A stretch of 64,000 nt of DNA from Phaeodactylibacter luteus (GCF_007993045.1 NZ_VOOR01000001.1:1-64000); one strand, 5' to 3'. Counted from the stretch's first letter, positions 42,948-52,794 are shown. Notes: a model not told the origin generated them from the letters alone. Numbers and translations: made by a program.

Positions 42948-45323
42948 ATGAAAAGATATTACTGTCTGATTCTAATTGGGATGCTCCCCGTTTTGGCCAC
43001 TGCCCAGGCTTCCTTATCGGGCCAGATCCTTGGGCCTGATGGCCCTTTGCCGGGGGCAAGCTTGTTGATAACGGAGACCGGGCAGGGCACGACTACAGAT
43101 ACAGAAGGCTATTACCGGCTTGAAGGGCTGCCGGCGGGGGCTTTTTCACTTGAAGCCACCTACGTTGGCTACCTTTCCGAAAAACGGCAAATATCGCTAG
43201 CGCAAGGGGATGCCCAACAGCTGGACTTCCAACTGAGAGAAGATGTGCTCAACTTAGAAGGGATAGTCGTTTCGGCTACAAGGAGCGCGGTGCCCGCTCA
43301 TAAAGCACCGGTGATGGTCAACCGGATTGACGACCGCATTTTTTCCCAGACACAGTCGCTCAGCATATCGGAGGGGCTTAATTTTTCGCCTGGGCTGCGA
43401 TTGGAGAACAACTGCCAAAATTGTGGCTTTACCCAACTGCGCATGAACGGGCTTGATGGGCCTTACACACAGATCCTTATCAACAGCCGGCCAGTTTTCT
43501 CCGCCTTAGCTGGTGTTTATGGCTTGGAGATGCTACCTGCCAATATGGTAGAACGCGTAGAGGTAGTCCGGGGCGGTGGCTCTGCCCTGTACGGGGGCAA
43601 TGCTATTGCCGGGACCGTGAACATCATCACCAAGGACCCCATCCTCAACGCTTTTGAGGCAGGCACCAACCTCGCCCTGATCAACGGGGAAGCCTTGGAC
43701 CGAACCATTTCGGCCAACGGGAGCATTGTAGATGAACAGCTCAGCAAAGGGCTGAGCTTTTATGCTTTCAACCGGAGCCGCGAACATTGGGATGCCAATG
43801 GCGATGGTTTTTCTGAGATCACACAACTGGAAAACACGACTTTCGGGCTCGACGCCTATTTCAACCCCGGAGAATACAGCAAGGTCAAAGCGAGCCTATT
43901 CCACATCAATGAATTCCGCAGGGGCGGCAATGGTTTTGACCTGCAGCCTCATCAGACAGACGTTGCCGAGCAACTGGGGCATCAAATTCTTGGCGGCAGC
44001 CTCTCTTATGAATTTTTCACTCCAGACCTCCGCCACAAAACTGCTGTGTATGCCTCTGCTACAGGCGTAAGCCGAAACAGCTATTACGGGGGCGGCGGCC
44101 GCATCTTGGGGCCTGGGGACACCCTTACCTCCAGCGATCTGCTCGCGCTCAATGCCTATGGGCAATCTACCGATTTCTCGCTGGCTACAGGGGTCCAATA
44201 TGGCTTTGAGCCCTCAAAATCTTGGCTGTTCACCCTCGGAGGAGAATACCAGCACAACCGCGTGAAAGACGAGATGCCGGGGTACGGGAGGGAAATTGCC
44301 CAACAGACCGGCGCGCTAGGGCTCTACGCCCAATCGGAATGGCGGCCAGCCCCAAAATGGGCCGTGCTACTCGGTGCCCGGTTTGATCAGGTTGCTATCG
44401 ACGGGGAATACGCCCTGGGGCCAGAAACGCTGGCCAACGACCGGTCTCTTGGGGTCATTGTGCCCCGGGCTTCTATCCTGCACTTCCTTCAGCCCGGCTT
44501 AAAGCTGCGCATGTCCTATGCTCAAGGATACCGCGCACCTCAAGCCTTTGACGAAGACCTGCACATTGAGACCGTTGGGGGCGCAGCCCTCTTTACCCGG
44601 CTCTCCCCTGATTTGCAGCCGGAGCGCTCCAACAGCTTCAACCTTTCTCTAGATTACACCCTGCGGCAAGGCACCACTGCTGCCAACTTTATAGCAGATG
44701 GTTTTTTTACCCGCCTGGACAACCCTTTTGTCAGCAGCAACCCCACTGAGCTGCCTAGCGGAGTGGCGGTCATCACCAAGCGGAATGGAGGCGGGGCGAC
44801 CGTTGCAGGGGCCAATTTTGAAAGCAGCATAGACTTTAACGGGAAGGTGGGGCTGCAGCTCGGCGGCACCCTGCAATTAGCTCAGTATGATGAGAAGGAA
44901 ACCCTTTGGAGCCCGGAAACCCTAACGGACGCCAACCGCGACAGCTTAACTGCTACCGATCAGTTGCTCCGGACACCCGGCGCTTATGGTTTTCTGGCTT
45001 TTTCCTGGACACCGGCAAAGCCCTTCAGCCTATCGCTCAGCGGCACCTTCACCGGCCCAATGAATGTGCCACATATCATTGACCCAGGCACCGAATTTAC
45101 CATCATCGAGCGCACACCTGCCTTCGTGGAGTTCAATCTGAAAGGGGCTTACCACTTCGACATCCGGAAAGATTATTGCCTAGAGCTTTCCGGTGGGGTA
45201 CAGAACCTGTTCAACAGCTATCAGGACGACTTCGATATTGGAGCTGACCGGGATGCTGGCTATGTTTATGGGCCTGTGCGGCCACGTACCCTTTTCCTTG
45301 GCGCTAAAATCGAATTCAAATAA
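42948..45323 (+). CDS. TonB-dependent receptor with carboxypeptidase-like N-terminal domain
   Basis: The protein (791 residues) is an outer-membrane receptor that takes up a ligand with TonB energy. It has a signal peptide (LILIGMLPVLATAQA), an N-terminal CarboxypepD_reg-like domain (~22-105; LSGQILGPDGPLPGASLLI), a plug (~115-235; VVSATRSAVPAHKAPVMVNRI, QILINSRPVFSALAGVYGLE, VEVVRGGGSALYGGNAIAGTVNIIT) and a 22-strand barrel ending in TLFLGAKIEFK. Size and plug resemble BtuB/colicin-I/siderophore types rather than SusC. No SusD partner is next to it. Ligand unknown. Confidence 0.92.
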   Translation: MKRYYCLILIGMLPVLATAQASLSGQILGPDGPLPGASLLITETGQGTTTDTEGYYRLEGLPAGAFSLEATYVGYLSEKRQISLAQGDAQQLDFQLREDVLNLEGIVVSATRSAVPAHKAPVMVNRIDDRIFSQTQSLSISEGLNFSPGLRLENNCQNCGFTQLRMNGLDGPYTQILINSRPVFSALAGVYGLEMLPANMVERVEVVRGGGSALYGGNAIAGTVNIITKDPILNAFEAGTNLALINGEALDRTISANGSIVDEQLSKGLSFYAFNRSREHWDANGDGFSEITQLENTTFGLDAYFNPGEYSKVKASLFHINEFRRGGNGFDLQPHQTDVAEQLGHQILGGSLSYEFFTPDLRHKTAVYASATGVSRNSYYGGGGRILGPGDTLTSSDLLALNAYGQSTDFSLATGVQYGFEPSKSWLFTLGGEYQHNRVKDEMPGYGREIAQQTGALGLYAQSEWRPAPKWAVLLGARFDQVAIDGEYALGPETLANDRSLGVIVPRASILHFLQPGLKLRMSYAQGYRAPQAFDEDLHIETVGGAALFTRLSPDLQPERSNSFNLSLDYTLRQGTTAANFIADGFFTRLDNPFVSSNPTELPSGVAVITKRNGGGATVAGANFESSIDFNGKVGLQLGGTLQLAQYDEKETLWSPETLTDANRDSLTATDQLLRTPGAYGFLAFSWTPAKPFSLSLSGTFTGPMNVPHIIDPGTEFTIIERTPAFVEFNLKGAYHFDIRKDYCLELSGGVQNLFNSYQDDFDIGADRDAGYVYGPVRPRTLFLGAKIEFK

Positions 45324-45382
45324 CCCAGGCTCCATCCGATGTCGAGCAGCGGATTACCGCTGTGCAGCAACAAGGGTTTTTA

Positions 45383-45598
45383 GGGCACAAACCAGATTGC
45401 CGTTTTTTCCTGCCCTGCCTGCTTCGTGGGATGGGGTCTGCCCCTGCCACAAGGAAGGCCCCAACGGGCAGGTGCCGCTATGCTCCGGGGCTCGCTGTCC
45501 GCTCGGCCTTATCAGGCCTGCCGCCCCTGCGCAGCGCTAGGCCAATGCCAGCCTAGGGCCCGAAGGGTATGAACGCCTGCCGTATTTCAGTTTTCGCC
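45383..45598 (+). repeat. Family A dispersed repeat (empty target site)
   Basis: Left end GGCACAAACCAGATTGCCG, right end GCCGTATTTCAGTTTTCGCC. Both CTAG sites are unfilled: GCGCTAGGCC and GCCTAGGGCC. It is the reference for the empty site of the insertions at 13953 and 55366. The internal variable part is longer than in the copy at 13801. A second, weaker right-end-like sequence (ACTGCGGCATATTGCTTTGCG) lies at about 45721-45743, perhaps a relic. Nothing else is seen up to 45899. Confidence 0.8.
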
Positions 45599-45899
45599 TC
45601 CGGAGATGATTACAGTATGGGTGAGAATCGCTATCTCCCCTTTCCATACTATCCTTTTTTTTTAGTCGCTCAGCTTGAGCTAAGGGCTTATCAGGATAAT
45701 AACATAGCATCTCTAAACGACTGCGGCATATTGCTTTGCGCCCGGTTTTCAAGCCCCCCTTCCCCGATACGGCCAACCATTCCGATACCCCCTTTCGGGG
45801 CACCGCCATGCACGGTACGTTTACAATAGTGTCATTTGATGAGCACAAATGCCCTACACCGGTCTTGGGGGGCAGCCCTTCAGAGCGCTGCGGAATCAT

Positions 45900-45907
45900 T
45901 ATATTTG
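45900..45907 (+). promoter_or_regulatory. -7 element of the ArsC-like gene
   Basis: TATATTTG, an exact TAnnTTTG match, 22 bp before the ATG at 45930. No TTG at the right -33 distance. Confidence 0.5.
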
Positions 45908-45929
45908 CCACTCGCAAAAACCAGGATTT

Positions 45930-46268
45930 ATGACCATTTACCACAACCCGCGCTGCCGCAAAAGCCGGGAAACGCTTGCGCTCATTGAAGCGCAGGGCAT
46001 TGAGCCAGAGATCGTGCTGTACCTGAAGGATCAGCCTGATGCAGCAGAACTGAAAGGCCTGCTTAAAAAGCTTGGCATGCCCGCCAGTCAGCTCGTCCGC
46101 CGTACAGAGGCCATTTATAAGGAAAGATACAAGGGCAAAGACCTTTCAGAAGAAGAATGGGTAGAGGCAATGGTGGAACACCCCAAACTCATTGAGCGCC
46201 CTATTGTGGTAGCCGCAGGCCGCGCAGTCCTAGGCCGGCCACCAGAAAACGTCAAGGAGCTATTTTGA
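45930..46268 (+). CDS. ArsC/Spx/YfgD family thioredoxin-fold protein
   Basis: The protein (112 residues) has the thioredoxin-like fold of glutaredoxin-dependent arsenate reductases: IYHNPRCRKSR (the NPxCxKSR motif with the catalytic Cys at 8), LYLKDQPDAAELKGLLKKLG and LIERPIVVAAGRAVLGRPPE (the RPIV region). YfgD-type members in many bacteria are arsenate reductases; no arsenic-resistance genes lie near, so this role is by family only. Start at ATG 45930, since longer extensions overlap the promoter. Confidence 0.88.
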   Translation: MTIYHNPRCRKSRETLALIEAQGIEPEIVLYLKDQPDAAELKGLLKKLGMPASQLVRRTEAIYKERYKGKDLSEEEWVEAMVEHPKLIERPIVVAAGRAVLGRPPENVKELF

Positions 46269-46272
46269 TCGC

Positions 46273-47451
46273 TCAGGGCAGTACCTGCTGCCCCCGGCTG
46301 CGCAAACGGTACCACTGCCAACGGCTTAAACGGTAAGCCCGCTGAAACTGCCGGCCCCACCAGGCCCAGCGCACCGGCCCTATCCTATCGAGGTAAGCTG
46401 TGAAAATGACAAAGGCAAGCACGAAAAGCAATGCACCTGCAACAGCTTGCCAAGGGTTGAGCTGATAAGCCCAAATGGTGCTGATGCCAAGCCCGAACCA
46501 GGTACCGTAGAGCACGACGAAGTGCACTTCATAAATAGCCAAGGTCTCCCCCCCGATTTTCAACACAAGCCTTGGGACGGTTTGCCAGTACTTGGCCAGC
46601 CAAATGAACAGGGCTGCTACAATCCACACCTCCCCAAGGCGTTTCAACAGAAAATTGAAATAAGCGTGGCGCCGGAACTGCTCCAAGCCTGTCCATTCGT
46701 ACCAGTCGATCAGCCAATTGGAGGAATAATGGTCTGTTAAATACCCCATGGCCAGCAGGGCTACAGGCAGAGCATGGCCAAACGCCCAAGACGGCCTCCA
46801 ATGAAGCAGCCAACCCAGTATGCCCCCCATAAAGCTGAACCCAACCCACGGCACAGGGGTAAATACCGCCCCCAGCTCCCGATGGAAATAATGCTGTAGG
46901 GCTACGGGCCAGCCCGCATAGTCTGCTTCCTTCACATCAAAATAAAAGAAAAATGCTGCCCCGCCAGCCAAAGCCAGCCAAAGCGGGAACGGCAGGCGGA
47001 GGTAGTGGCTCAGTACATAAAAAAATACCAGGCCGAGCAGGGCTATGCCTATACAGTGAAGCACATCTACATAAAAAAATGAAGCCGGGACACGGCCATG
47101 CAGCAGCGCAGGGAAGGACAAGCGCAAAAGGTAACCGGTCAAAATAAGCTGCAGCCCCCGCCGTGCGCCTTTTACCGCGCGTTTATTGGCCCAGGCATTG
47201 CCCCTCTCCCTGAGCAGCAGAAAAACGAATACCAGCCCGGAAGAGAAGAAAAACACAGGGGCAGTCAGCCCGCGCATAAATGCCCAATAGCTGTATAACG
47301 GGTACGCAGCCTTATCCCGCCAGCTTTCGGCAAGGGTGGTGTCGATAAAATGCCCCTGCAGCATCATCAGAATGGCAAATGCACGGAGCAGATCTATAAA
47401 CAATAAGCGCTGCCGGTGGGCAGCTTCCTGGAATGCCATGAATGTACTCAT
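46273..47451 (-). CDS. Membrane acyltransferase-like protein (DUF1624/OpgC-like)
   Basis: The protein (392 residues) has about 10 helices and starts with LLFIDLLRAFAILMMLQGHFID, a match in style to the acyltransferase-3/DUF1624 (heparan-alpha-glucosaminide N-acetyltransferase-like) membrane enzymes; the conserved His is in GHFID. It probably transfers an acetyl or similar group to a carbohydrate or lipid in the envelope. It is convergent with the ArsC-like gene, 5 bp between stops. Family precise name is uncertain. Confidence 0.75.
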   Translation of the reverse strand: MSTFMAFQEAAHRQRLLFIDLLRAFAILMMLQGHFIDTTLAESWRDKAAYPLYSYWAFMRGLTAPVFFFSSGLVFVFLLLRERGNAWANKRAVKGARRGLQLILTGYLLRLSFPALLHGRVPASFFYVDVLHCIGIALLGLVFFYVLSHYLRLPFPLWLALAGGAAFFFYFDVKEADYAGWPVALQHYFHRELGAVFTPVPWVGFSFMGGILGWLLHWRPSWAFGHALPVALLAMGYLTDHYSSNWLIDWYEWTGLEQFRRHAYFNFLLKRLGEVWIVAALFIWLAKYWQTVPRLVLKIGGETLAIYEVHFVVLYGTWFGLGISTIWAYQLNPWQAVAGALLFVLAFVIFTAYLDRIGPVRWAWWGRQFQRAYRLSRWQWYRLRSRGQQVLP

Positions 47452-47531
47452 CTGCCGGCAACCCGCCGGTTTAGGCTACAAAGGTAGGCAATTTCCCTGC
47501 TCCCTGCTTGCAGCCTGCCCATCTGAAGCCC

Positions 47532-47560
47532 TTGACTACCTTCATAATTCTGTACCTTTA
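47532..47560 (+). promoter_or_regulatory. Candidate promoter of the aldo/keto reductase gene
   Basis: TTG (47532-47534), an 18-nt spacer and TACCTTTA (47553-47560, one base off TAnnTTTG). The ATG follows 13 bp later. Confidence 0.4.
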
Positions 47561-47573
47561 CAGAAAAACTGCT

Positions 47574-48485
47574 ATGGGGGTTCCAACCATTCAGCTAGGC
47601 CCGGGCGGGCCTGTATTTTCCAGAGTTGTATTCGGAGCCATGAGATGGGGCAGCTGGGGGCACCGGCTGAGCGCCAAAGACATGGAGCGGCTCATTGCCC
47701 AAAGCATAGCGCTGGGCATAACCACCTTCGACCACGCCGACATCTATGGAGGCTATACCACCGAAGCAGCATTCGGCAAGGCCCTGCATCTTCAGCCATC
47801 TTTGCGCCACGATATGCAACTTGTGACCAAGTGTGGGATAAAAATGCCAGCAGAACAGCGGCCTGGCTATCGGCTAAAATCTTATGATACCTCCCGGGCG
47901 CACATCATCGCTTCCGCCGAGCGCTCTTTATCCAACCTGCACACAGATTACCTTGACCTGCTGCTCATCCACCGGCCTAGCCCACTGCTCCACCCCGATG
48001 AGGTGGCAGCAGCTTTCCGGCACTTGCAAGAAGCCGGCAAAGTCAGGCACTTCGGTGTTTCCAATTTCACCCCATCCCAGTTTGAGCTTTTGCACAGCCG
48101 TTTCCCTTTGGTGACCAACCAAATAGAAGCTTCTGCTTTACACCTCCCCCCTTTCCACGATGGCACCATCGATCAGGCGCTCCGCCTTGGCTTGCCGCCC
48201 ATGGCCTGGTCTCCGCTTGGGGGCGGCGCGCTCTTCCAAGCGGTCCCGGAAGAGCGTGAGCAACGGCTCTTGAGCACGCTGCAGCCCATGGCCAAGCGCC
48301 TGAGCATTGGCATCGATCAGCTGCTCATCGCATGGCTGCTGCACCATCCCGCACAGATCCTTCCTGTACTGGGCACGGCCCGTATCGAGCGGGCAGCAGC
48401 AGCGGCAGAAGCTTGCAAGGTAAAACTGAGCGATGAGGACTGGTTCGAAATCTGGCAAGCTGCCGCCGGGCAGGAGGTCCCATAA
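47574..48485 (+). CDS. Aldo/keto reductase (YdhF-like)
   Basis: The protein (303 residues) is a (beta/alpha)8 NADPH oxidoreductase. The catalytic set is visible: FDHADIYGGYTTE (Asp and Tyr), LVTKCGI (Lys), LLIHRPSP (His). GKVRHFGVSNFTPSQF and the NADPH end LPVLGTARIERAAAAAEA are typical. It resembles E. coli YdhF. Substrate unknown. Start is ATG at 47574 (MGVPTIQLGPGGPVFSRVVFG); the longer frame to 47508 covers the promoter. Confidence 0.93.
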   Translation: MGVPTIQLGPGGPVFSRVVFGAMRWGSWGHRLSAKDMERLIAQSIALGITTFDHADIYGGYTTEAAFGKALHLQPSLRHDMQLVTKCGIKMPAEQRPGYRLKSYDTSRAHIIASAERSLSNLHTDYLDLLLIHRPSPLLHPDEVAAAFRHLQEAGKVRHFGVSNFTPSQFELLHSRFPLVTNQIEASALHLPPFHDGTIDQALRLGLPPMAWSPLGGGALFQAVPEEREQRLLSTLQPMAKRLSIGIDQLLIAWLLHHPAQILPVLGTARIERAAAAAEACKVKLSDEDWFEIWQAAAGQEVP

Positions 48486-48487
48486 AA

Positions 48488-48517
48488 GAAATGCCCGCTT
48501 TCTCAAGCGGACATTTC
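48488..48517. terminator. Terminator between aldo/keto reductase and T9SS-sorted protein genes
   Basis: GAAATGCCCGCTT and AAGCGGACATTTC pair with one mismatch around TCTC, between two convergent genes. There is no long T run. Confidence 0.55.
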
Positions 48518-48577
48518 TCAATCAAAATAGTAGCTAACCTTTAGCGGGGACTTTGTTGCTGCCCCCGCACTAATCTC

Positions 48578-49858
48578 TTATTCTGCACGGACCAGCTTTA
48601 CGACAAATGACTTACCGCTGCCTGTAGCCACCACCGCAGCGTACATGCCAGCTGGCAACGCTTCTGCCGGTATGCTTACCTGCTCAGCGCCCGCCGCCCA
48701 GCGGCCCATGAGCATGCCGGAAGCATTGAACAGCAGCACTTCCTCTACCACTTCCGGCGCCTCAATAAGCCATGCTTCGCGAGCAGGGTTGGGCACAGCC
48801 CGGAGCACGCCAGCCTGTGGTGTACGCACCCCATCAGGTGTGGCATTGTAGAAATACATATTGTCCATGTAAATGGTGCTCGTCCCTACAGGCAGTGCAG
48901 AGAAAATGTACTGCGACACATCGCTTTGGCTCATGCCTGCAAAGTCCATGAGAGGGATGTCCAAGCTTACCCAGGTTTGCTGCTCAGGGGTGAAGGGGAT
49001 TTCAAACTCGGTATCGTTGTCGCCGCCAAAGCCGTCGCCGCCAAAGTCTACCAGCTTGATGCGGAAGGTCTCCGCATTGGGCGTCCAGATGTCTACATGC
49101 AGGTGGGTCATGCCTGCGCCTTCCAGGTCAAGGGCGGCAGGGCCTACCGTTTCAATGCCTGCAAAGTTCAGGCTCGTATATTTTTTGGTGGCATTGCCAG
49201 CAATAGCGACATCTTCCAGGTTGGCTGCGCTCCAGGTGGTCAGCCAAGTATCCACTGCCACATCATCGTAGCTGTCGCTAAACATTGAAATGACGTTGGC
49301 CGGGTCTTTGTCTGGGGCCGGAGCAGGCTCAAGGGGCTCAGCCACGGGCGACACACTGAACTGCTGCAGGTTGTCCCAGTAAAAGGTCAAGTCCTGCTCG
49401 CCCACTATATTGAAGTTCATAAATACCGTCACGGAAGTAAAGGTGAGGTCCCCTTCGCTCCCAAAGTCAAAAGACAGCTCCTGCCATTGCCCAGCTGGCC
49501 CGTCAAATGTGGCCTGCCGCTCTGCATTGACAGCCCCTTCGAGTTTCAACAACACTGGCACGCCAGTTACCGGAGCCCACACCTGCATACTGAACCCTTT
49601 GTCGGTACTGATGTCAATGGACTGGCCTGGGATGTTCACGCCAGCGAAAGCGGCACCGGCAGGCACGATGTTTTCAGCTACCTTGCTGCTTGTGTTAATG
49701 CCTGAGGCATCAGGGTTGTCGATCACCATGGTAGTGGAGCCATTAAAGTCGCTGAACGCTGGGGCTTCCCCTTCAAAGTCGAAAATTGTCGTTTGCGCAC
49801 CTGCCGTGGCAAAGGCAAGGGCGAACACTAGCATCGGGAGTACAAACTTGTTCATCAT
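48578..49858 (-). CDS. T9SS-sorted secreted protein with putative glycan-binding modules
   Basis: The protein (426 residues) has a signal peptide (LVFALAFATAGAQ), a module at ~22-165 (MVIDNPDASGINTSSKV, MQVWAPVTGVPVLLKLEG, WQELSFDFG) that is clearly like the two tandem modules of the lipoprotein at 57323, then a second beta-sandwich (~190-340; MTHLHVDIWTPNAETFRIKL) and a C-terminal T9SS sorting domain (LRAVPNPAREAWLI to GMYAAVVATGSGKSFVVKLV). No catalytic residues are seen, so it probably binds beta-glucan on the cell surface. It is the last gene on the minus strand of the PUL region, separated from the rest by a family A repeat. Confidence 0.85.
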   Translation of the reverse strand: MMNKFVLPMLVFALAFATAGAQTTIFDFEGEAPAFSDFNGSTTMVIDNPDASGINTSSKVAENIVPAGAAFAGVNIPGQSIDISTDKGFSMQVWAPVTGVPVLLKLEGAVNAERQATFDGPAGQWQELSFDFGSEGDLTFTSVTVFMNFNIVGEQDLTFYWDNLQQFSVSPVAEPLEPAPAPDKDPANVISMFSDSYDDVAVDTWLTTWSAANLEDVAIAGNATKKYTSLNFAGIETVGPAALDLEGAGMTHLHVDIWTPNAETFRIKLVDFGGDGFGGDNDTEFEIPFTPEQQTWVSLDIPLMDFAGMSQSDVSQYIFSALPVGTSTIYMDNMYFYNATPDGVRTPQAGVLRAVPNPAREAWLIEAPEVVEEVLLFNASGMLMGRWAAGAEQVSIPAEALPAGMYAAVVATGSGKSFVVKLVRAE

Positions 49859-50093
49859 ATACTGTATTTGGTTTTGAAAAAATCAACGGGCTGCCCCACA
49901 GCCGGGCTGTTCCCCTGGCACATAGGATCCAAGCGTCCAACTGTTGGGGGCTAAAGGCTTGTTCGGAGCATCTTCGCCATGAAAATCAAGTGCTTTTATC
50001 CGCCTGCTGTACCAGTATAGCCGGCAGAGCCCATAAAGCATTGATTGGCAATAGGACGAGCTCGAAACATGCGCTTAGCGCAACACAGCGTGG

Positions 50094-50294
50094 GCGTGAA
50101 CCAAAGTGTCGCAAGCGGTTATGCTTTTTGGGCTTCATAGCCTGGCATTGGCCTAGCGCTGCGAAGGGGCGGCAGGCCTGATAAGGCCGAGCGGACAGCG
50201 AGCCCCGTAGCATAGCGGCACCTGCCCGCTGGCAGGGGCAGGCCCCCTCCCGTTGGGCAGGGGCAGGACAAAAACGACAATCTGGTTTGCGCCC
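50094..50294 (-). repeat. Family A dispersed repeat (complete, inverted)
   Basis: In minus orientation the left end is GGGCGCAAACCAGATTGTCG and the right end GCGACACTTTGGTTCACGCC; the two are inverted repeats with a few mismatches. The centre shows GGTGCCGCTATGCTACGG. Its second CTAG site reads CTAT here. A GC-rich internal segment is duplicated. The rest of the gap 49859-50093 shows nothing I recognise. Confidence 0.8.
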
Positions 50295-50334
50295 CATAGC
50301 GTAATGGGTTCAAACAAAGGGCCGTCAGCGGGGG

Positions 50335-51099
50335 TCATTCAAGGCTGTAAACCCGGATGTAATCGATGATGAAGCTTTGTGGAAAAGCACTGTCATCAAT
50401 ATGGGGCCCACCAAAATTCCCGCCTACGGCAAGGTTAGCTAAGAGGTAAAAAGGTTGGTCAAAAGGCCAGTTTTCGGCCGTTTTATGATTTGGCGCATAG
50501 GTATAAGCCAACTGCCCATCAATGAAAAAGGCAATCTCGTCCGGGCTCCATTCGGCTGCGAAAATATGGAACCCCTCTTCCGCCCCAGGCACAAGCGTGG
50601 TGCGGGTGTTGTGGGTATTGCCATGACTGGAGGAAGTGTGCAGGGAGGTGAAAAATCGGCCTGGCTCCCTGCCCACATACTCCATGATGTCTATTTCGCC
50701 GCAAGCCGGCCACCCTTCGGAATCGATATTGGCGCCCAGCATCCAAAAAGCGGGCCACAACCCTGCTCCAGAAGGCAGGCTGATGCGCGCTTCTACTCTT
50801 CCGTACTGAAAAGTTTTTTTATGCTTGGTCGTGACCCTGGCAGAGGTATACCCTTCATTTCCCTTCCGGGCGGTAATCGTCAGGTAGCCATCTGCCACCT
50901 TATGATTCTGTCGGGTATAGGCCTGCAGCTCGTTGTTGCCCCAGCCGCACAGAGCGGGGCAGCCGTCGCCCAGATCGAAGCTCCAGACAGCAGTGTCCAG
51001 CTCTTCTCCGGAGAACTCTTCCGCCCAAAGAAGTTGCTGTGCCTGCAAGGGGCAGGCAGCCCAAAGGGCGGTCAGCAATAGGGAGGACAAAGTTTTCAT
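50335..51099 (-). CDS. GH16 endo-beta-glucanase (laminarinase-like), secreted
   Basis: The enzyme cleaves beta-1,3 or mixed-linkage glucan inside the chain. The protein (254 residues) has a signal peptide (LLLTALWAACPLQAQ) and one GH16 domain with the motif ACGEIDIMEYVG: nucleophile Glu 135, helper Asp 137, acid/base Glu 140. Trp-rich GLWPAFWMLG precedes it, as in laminarinases. I chose the ATG at 51099; a TTG three codons earlier is possible. It follows the SSS symporter gene by 45 bp and the GH3 gene before it, on one strand, so enzyme and uptake are coordinated. Confidence 0.94.
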   Translation of the reverse strand: MKTLSSLLLTALWAACPLQAQQLLWAEEFSGEELDTAVWSFDLGDGCPALCGWGNNELQAYTRQNHKVADGYLTITARKGNEGYTSARVTTKHKKTFQYGRVEARISLPSGAGLWPAFWMLGANIDSEGWPACGEIDIMEYVGREPGRFFTSLHTSSSHGNTHNTRTTLVPGAEEGFHIFAAEWSPDEIAFFIDGQLAYTYAPNHKTAENWPFDQPFYLLANLAVGGNFGGPHIDDSAFPQSFIIDYIRVYSLE

Positions 51100-51144
51100 A
51101 CGTTCCAATTGGCCGGAGGCGAAACGCTCTTCCGGTATTAAGGT

Positions 51145-52794
51145 TTAAGAAAAATAAATATAAATGCCGATCACCGCGATGATGATCCCTATGCCAGCAG
51201 CTACCGCATACTTCCAAGGGTCGATGTTTACCTGATCGGTATATTTCTGCACATAAGCTTCTTTCCTGGGGTAGAGCTTGCCTATGATGAGCATAATGCT
51301 GACGTTGAGCACGAAAAGGATGGCCATCACATGGAGGTAGTGCGGGTAAGCCGTTTTGCGGATGGCTTCCAAGGCGGCCTCGTCTGTTATGCCAGATGCC
51401 GTAGCTGTAGCCACTGCCTCCGCAGCCACATTGGGGCCTAGTATAAACTGTGAAATACTGTACAAAATCACGCCAGACAAGATGCCAACTTTAGCACCTA
51501 TGGCCGGCACCCACTTCGTGAGGTAGCCCACCACGATAATGGTCAGGATGGGGATGCTGTAACAGCCATTGACCTCTTGCAGGTAGCCGAACAGCCCGTC
51601 GGGGGCATTGGCGATAGCCGGTGCAATAAACATAGCCAAGACGGCCAGCCCGATACCGAAGAGCTTGCCCGCTTTCACCACTTCGCGGTCAGTCGCCTCT
51701 TTTTTGATGTACTCCTTGTAGATGTCCACCCCGAAAAGCGTCACCGAGCTATTGAGCGCACTGTTGAAGGAGCTGAGGATGGCGCCAAATAGGACTGCAG
51801 CGAAAAAGCCGATCCATGCAGCAGGGAGCACCTCCCTGACCAAGCGAGGGTAGGCCTCATCAGGTACAGCCAGGGTGCCATCAAATAACTTGTAGGCAAT
51901 AATCCCCGGGAGCACCACGATAATCGGCCCCAACATTTTGATAAAGCCCCCGAGCAGCAGCCCTTTTTGCCCTTCCTTCAGGTTTTTTGCGCCAAGCGCC
52001 CGCTGTATGATAGCCTGGTTGGTGCCCCAGTAGAACAACTGCACCAACATCATGCCTGTAAAGATTGTACTGAACGGGACCGAAGCTGTAGGCCCCCCTA
52101 TGGAGTTGAACTTCTCTGGCGCTTCCCTTACCAAGGTAGACAACCCTTCAGCCACGCTGCCCCCGCCAATAGCTGCCAACCCGAAAAACGGGATGAGCAG
52201 CCCGCCAATCAACAACCCTATAGCGTTGATGGTATCGGATACCGCTACAGCCTTGAGCCCGCCAAATACAGCGTAGATGGCGCCAATGATCCCAATGCCC
52301 CAAACACATGCCCAAAGGGCAGCGGTTTTGCTGATCCCGAGCATGGCTGGCAGATCGAACATAGCACTGAAAGCAACTGCGCCAGAATACAAGACAATGG
52401 GCAACAGCACAATGACGTAGCCGCTGAGAAAAAGGGCAGACGCAATGGTCTTAGTGCCACGGTCGTACCGGCGCTCAAGAAACTGTGGGACGGTGGTTAT
52501 ACCGCCCTTGAGGTAGCGCGGCAGGAGGAACAAGGCCGTAACGACCATAGCGATAGCCGCCAGGGTCTCCCAGGCCATAACCAGGATGCCCTCGGAATAA
52601 GCCTGTCCATTGAGGCCTACAATTTGTTCGGTGGAGAGGTTGGTCAGCAGCAGGGAGCCCGCGATGACCGGCGCGGTGAGGCTGCGCCCGCCCAGGAAGT
52701 AGTCGTCTGAAGAATCTTCTTTCATGGAGCGGGTGGACCAATAAGAGACGACCGCCACCAGCGCGGTAAAGCCTACAAAAGAAATAATGCCCAT
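51145..52794 (-). CDS. Sodium:solute symporter (SSS/SLC5 family), probable sugar transporter
   Basis: The protein (549 residues) has about 14 helices and the SGLT-like marks: an N-terminal YWSTRSMKEDSSDDYFLGGRSL, LLTNLSTEQIVGLNGQAYSEG and FYWGTNQAIIQRALGAKNLKEGQKG (the RALGAK region of SSS). Sodium-site residues follow SGLT order. Position between a GH3 and a GH16 gene points to uptake of glucose or short glucans across the inner membrane. It is the middle gene of a GH3-SSS-GH16 unit. Confidence 0.92.
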   Translation of the reverse strand: MGIISFVGFTALVAVVSYWSTRSMKEDSSDDYFLGGRSLTAPVIAGSLLLTNLSTEQIVGLNGQAYSEGILVMAWETLAAIAMVVTALFLLPRYLKGGITTVPQFLERRYDRGTKTIASALFLSGYVIVLLPIVLYSGAVAFSAMFDLPAMLGISKTAALWACVWGIGIIGAIYAVFGGLKAVAVSDTINAIGLLIGGLLIPFFGLAAIGGGSVAEGLSTLVREAPEKFNSIGGPTASVPFSTIFTGMMLVQLFYWGTNQAIIQRALGAKNLKEGQKGLLLGGFIKMLGPIIVVLPGIIAYKLFDGTLAVPDEAYPRLVREVLPAAWIGFFAAVLFGAILSSFNSALNSSVTLFGVDIYKEYIKKEATDREVVKAGKLFGIGLAVLAMFIAPAIANAPDGLFGYLQEVNGCYSIPILTIIVVGYLTKWVPAIGAKVGILSGVILYSISQFILGPNVAAEAVATATASGITDEAALEAIRKTAYPHYLHVMAILFVLNVSIMLIIGKLYPRKEAYVQKYTDQVNIDPWKYAVAAGIGIIIAVIGIYIYFS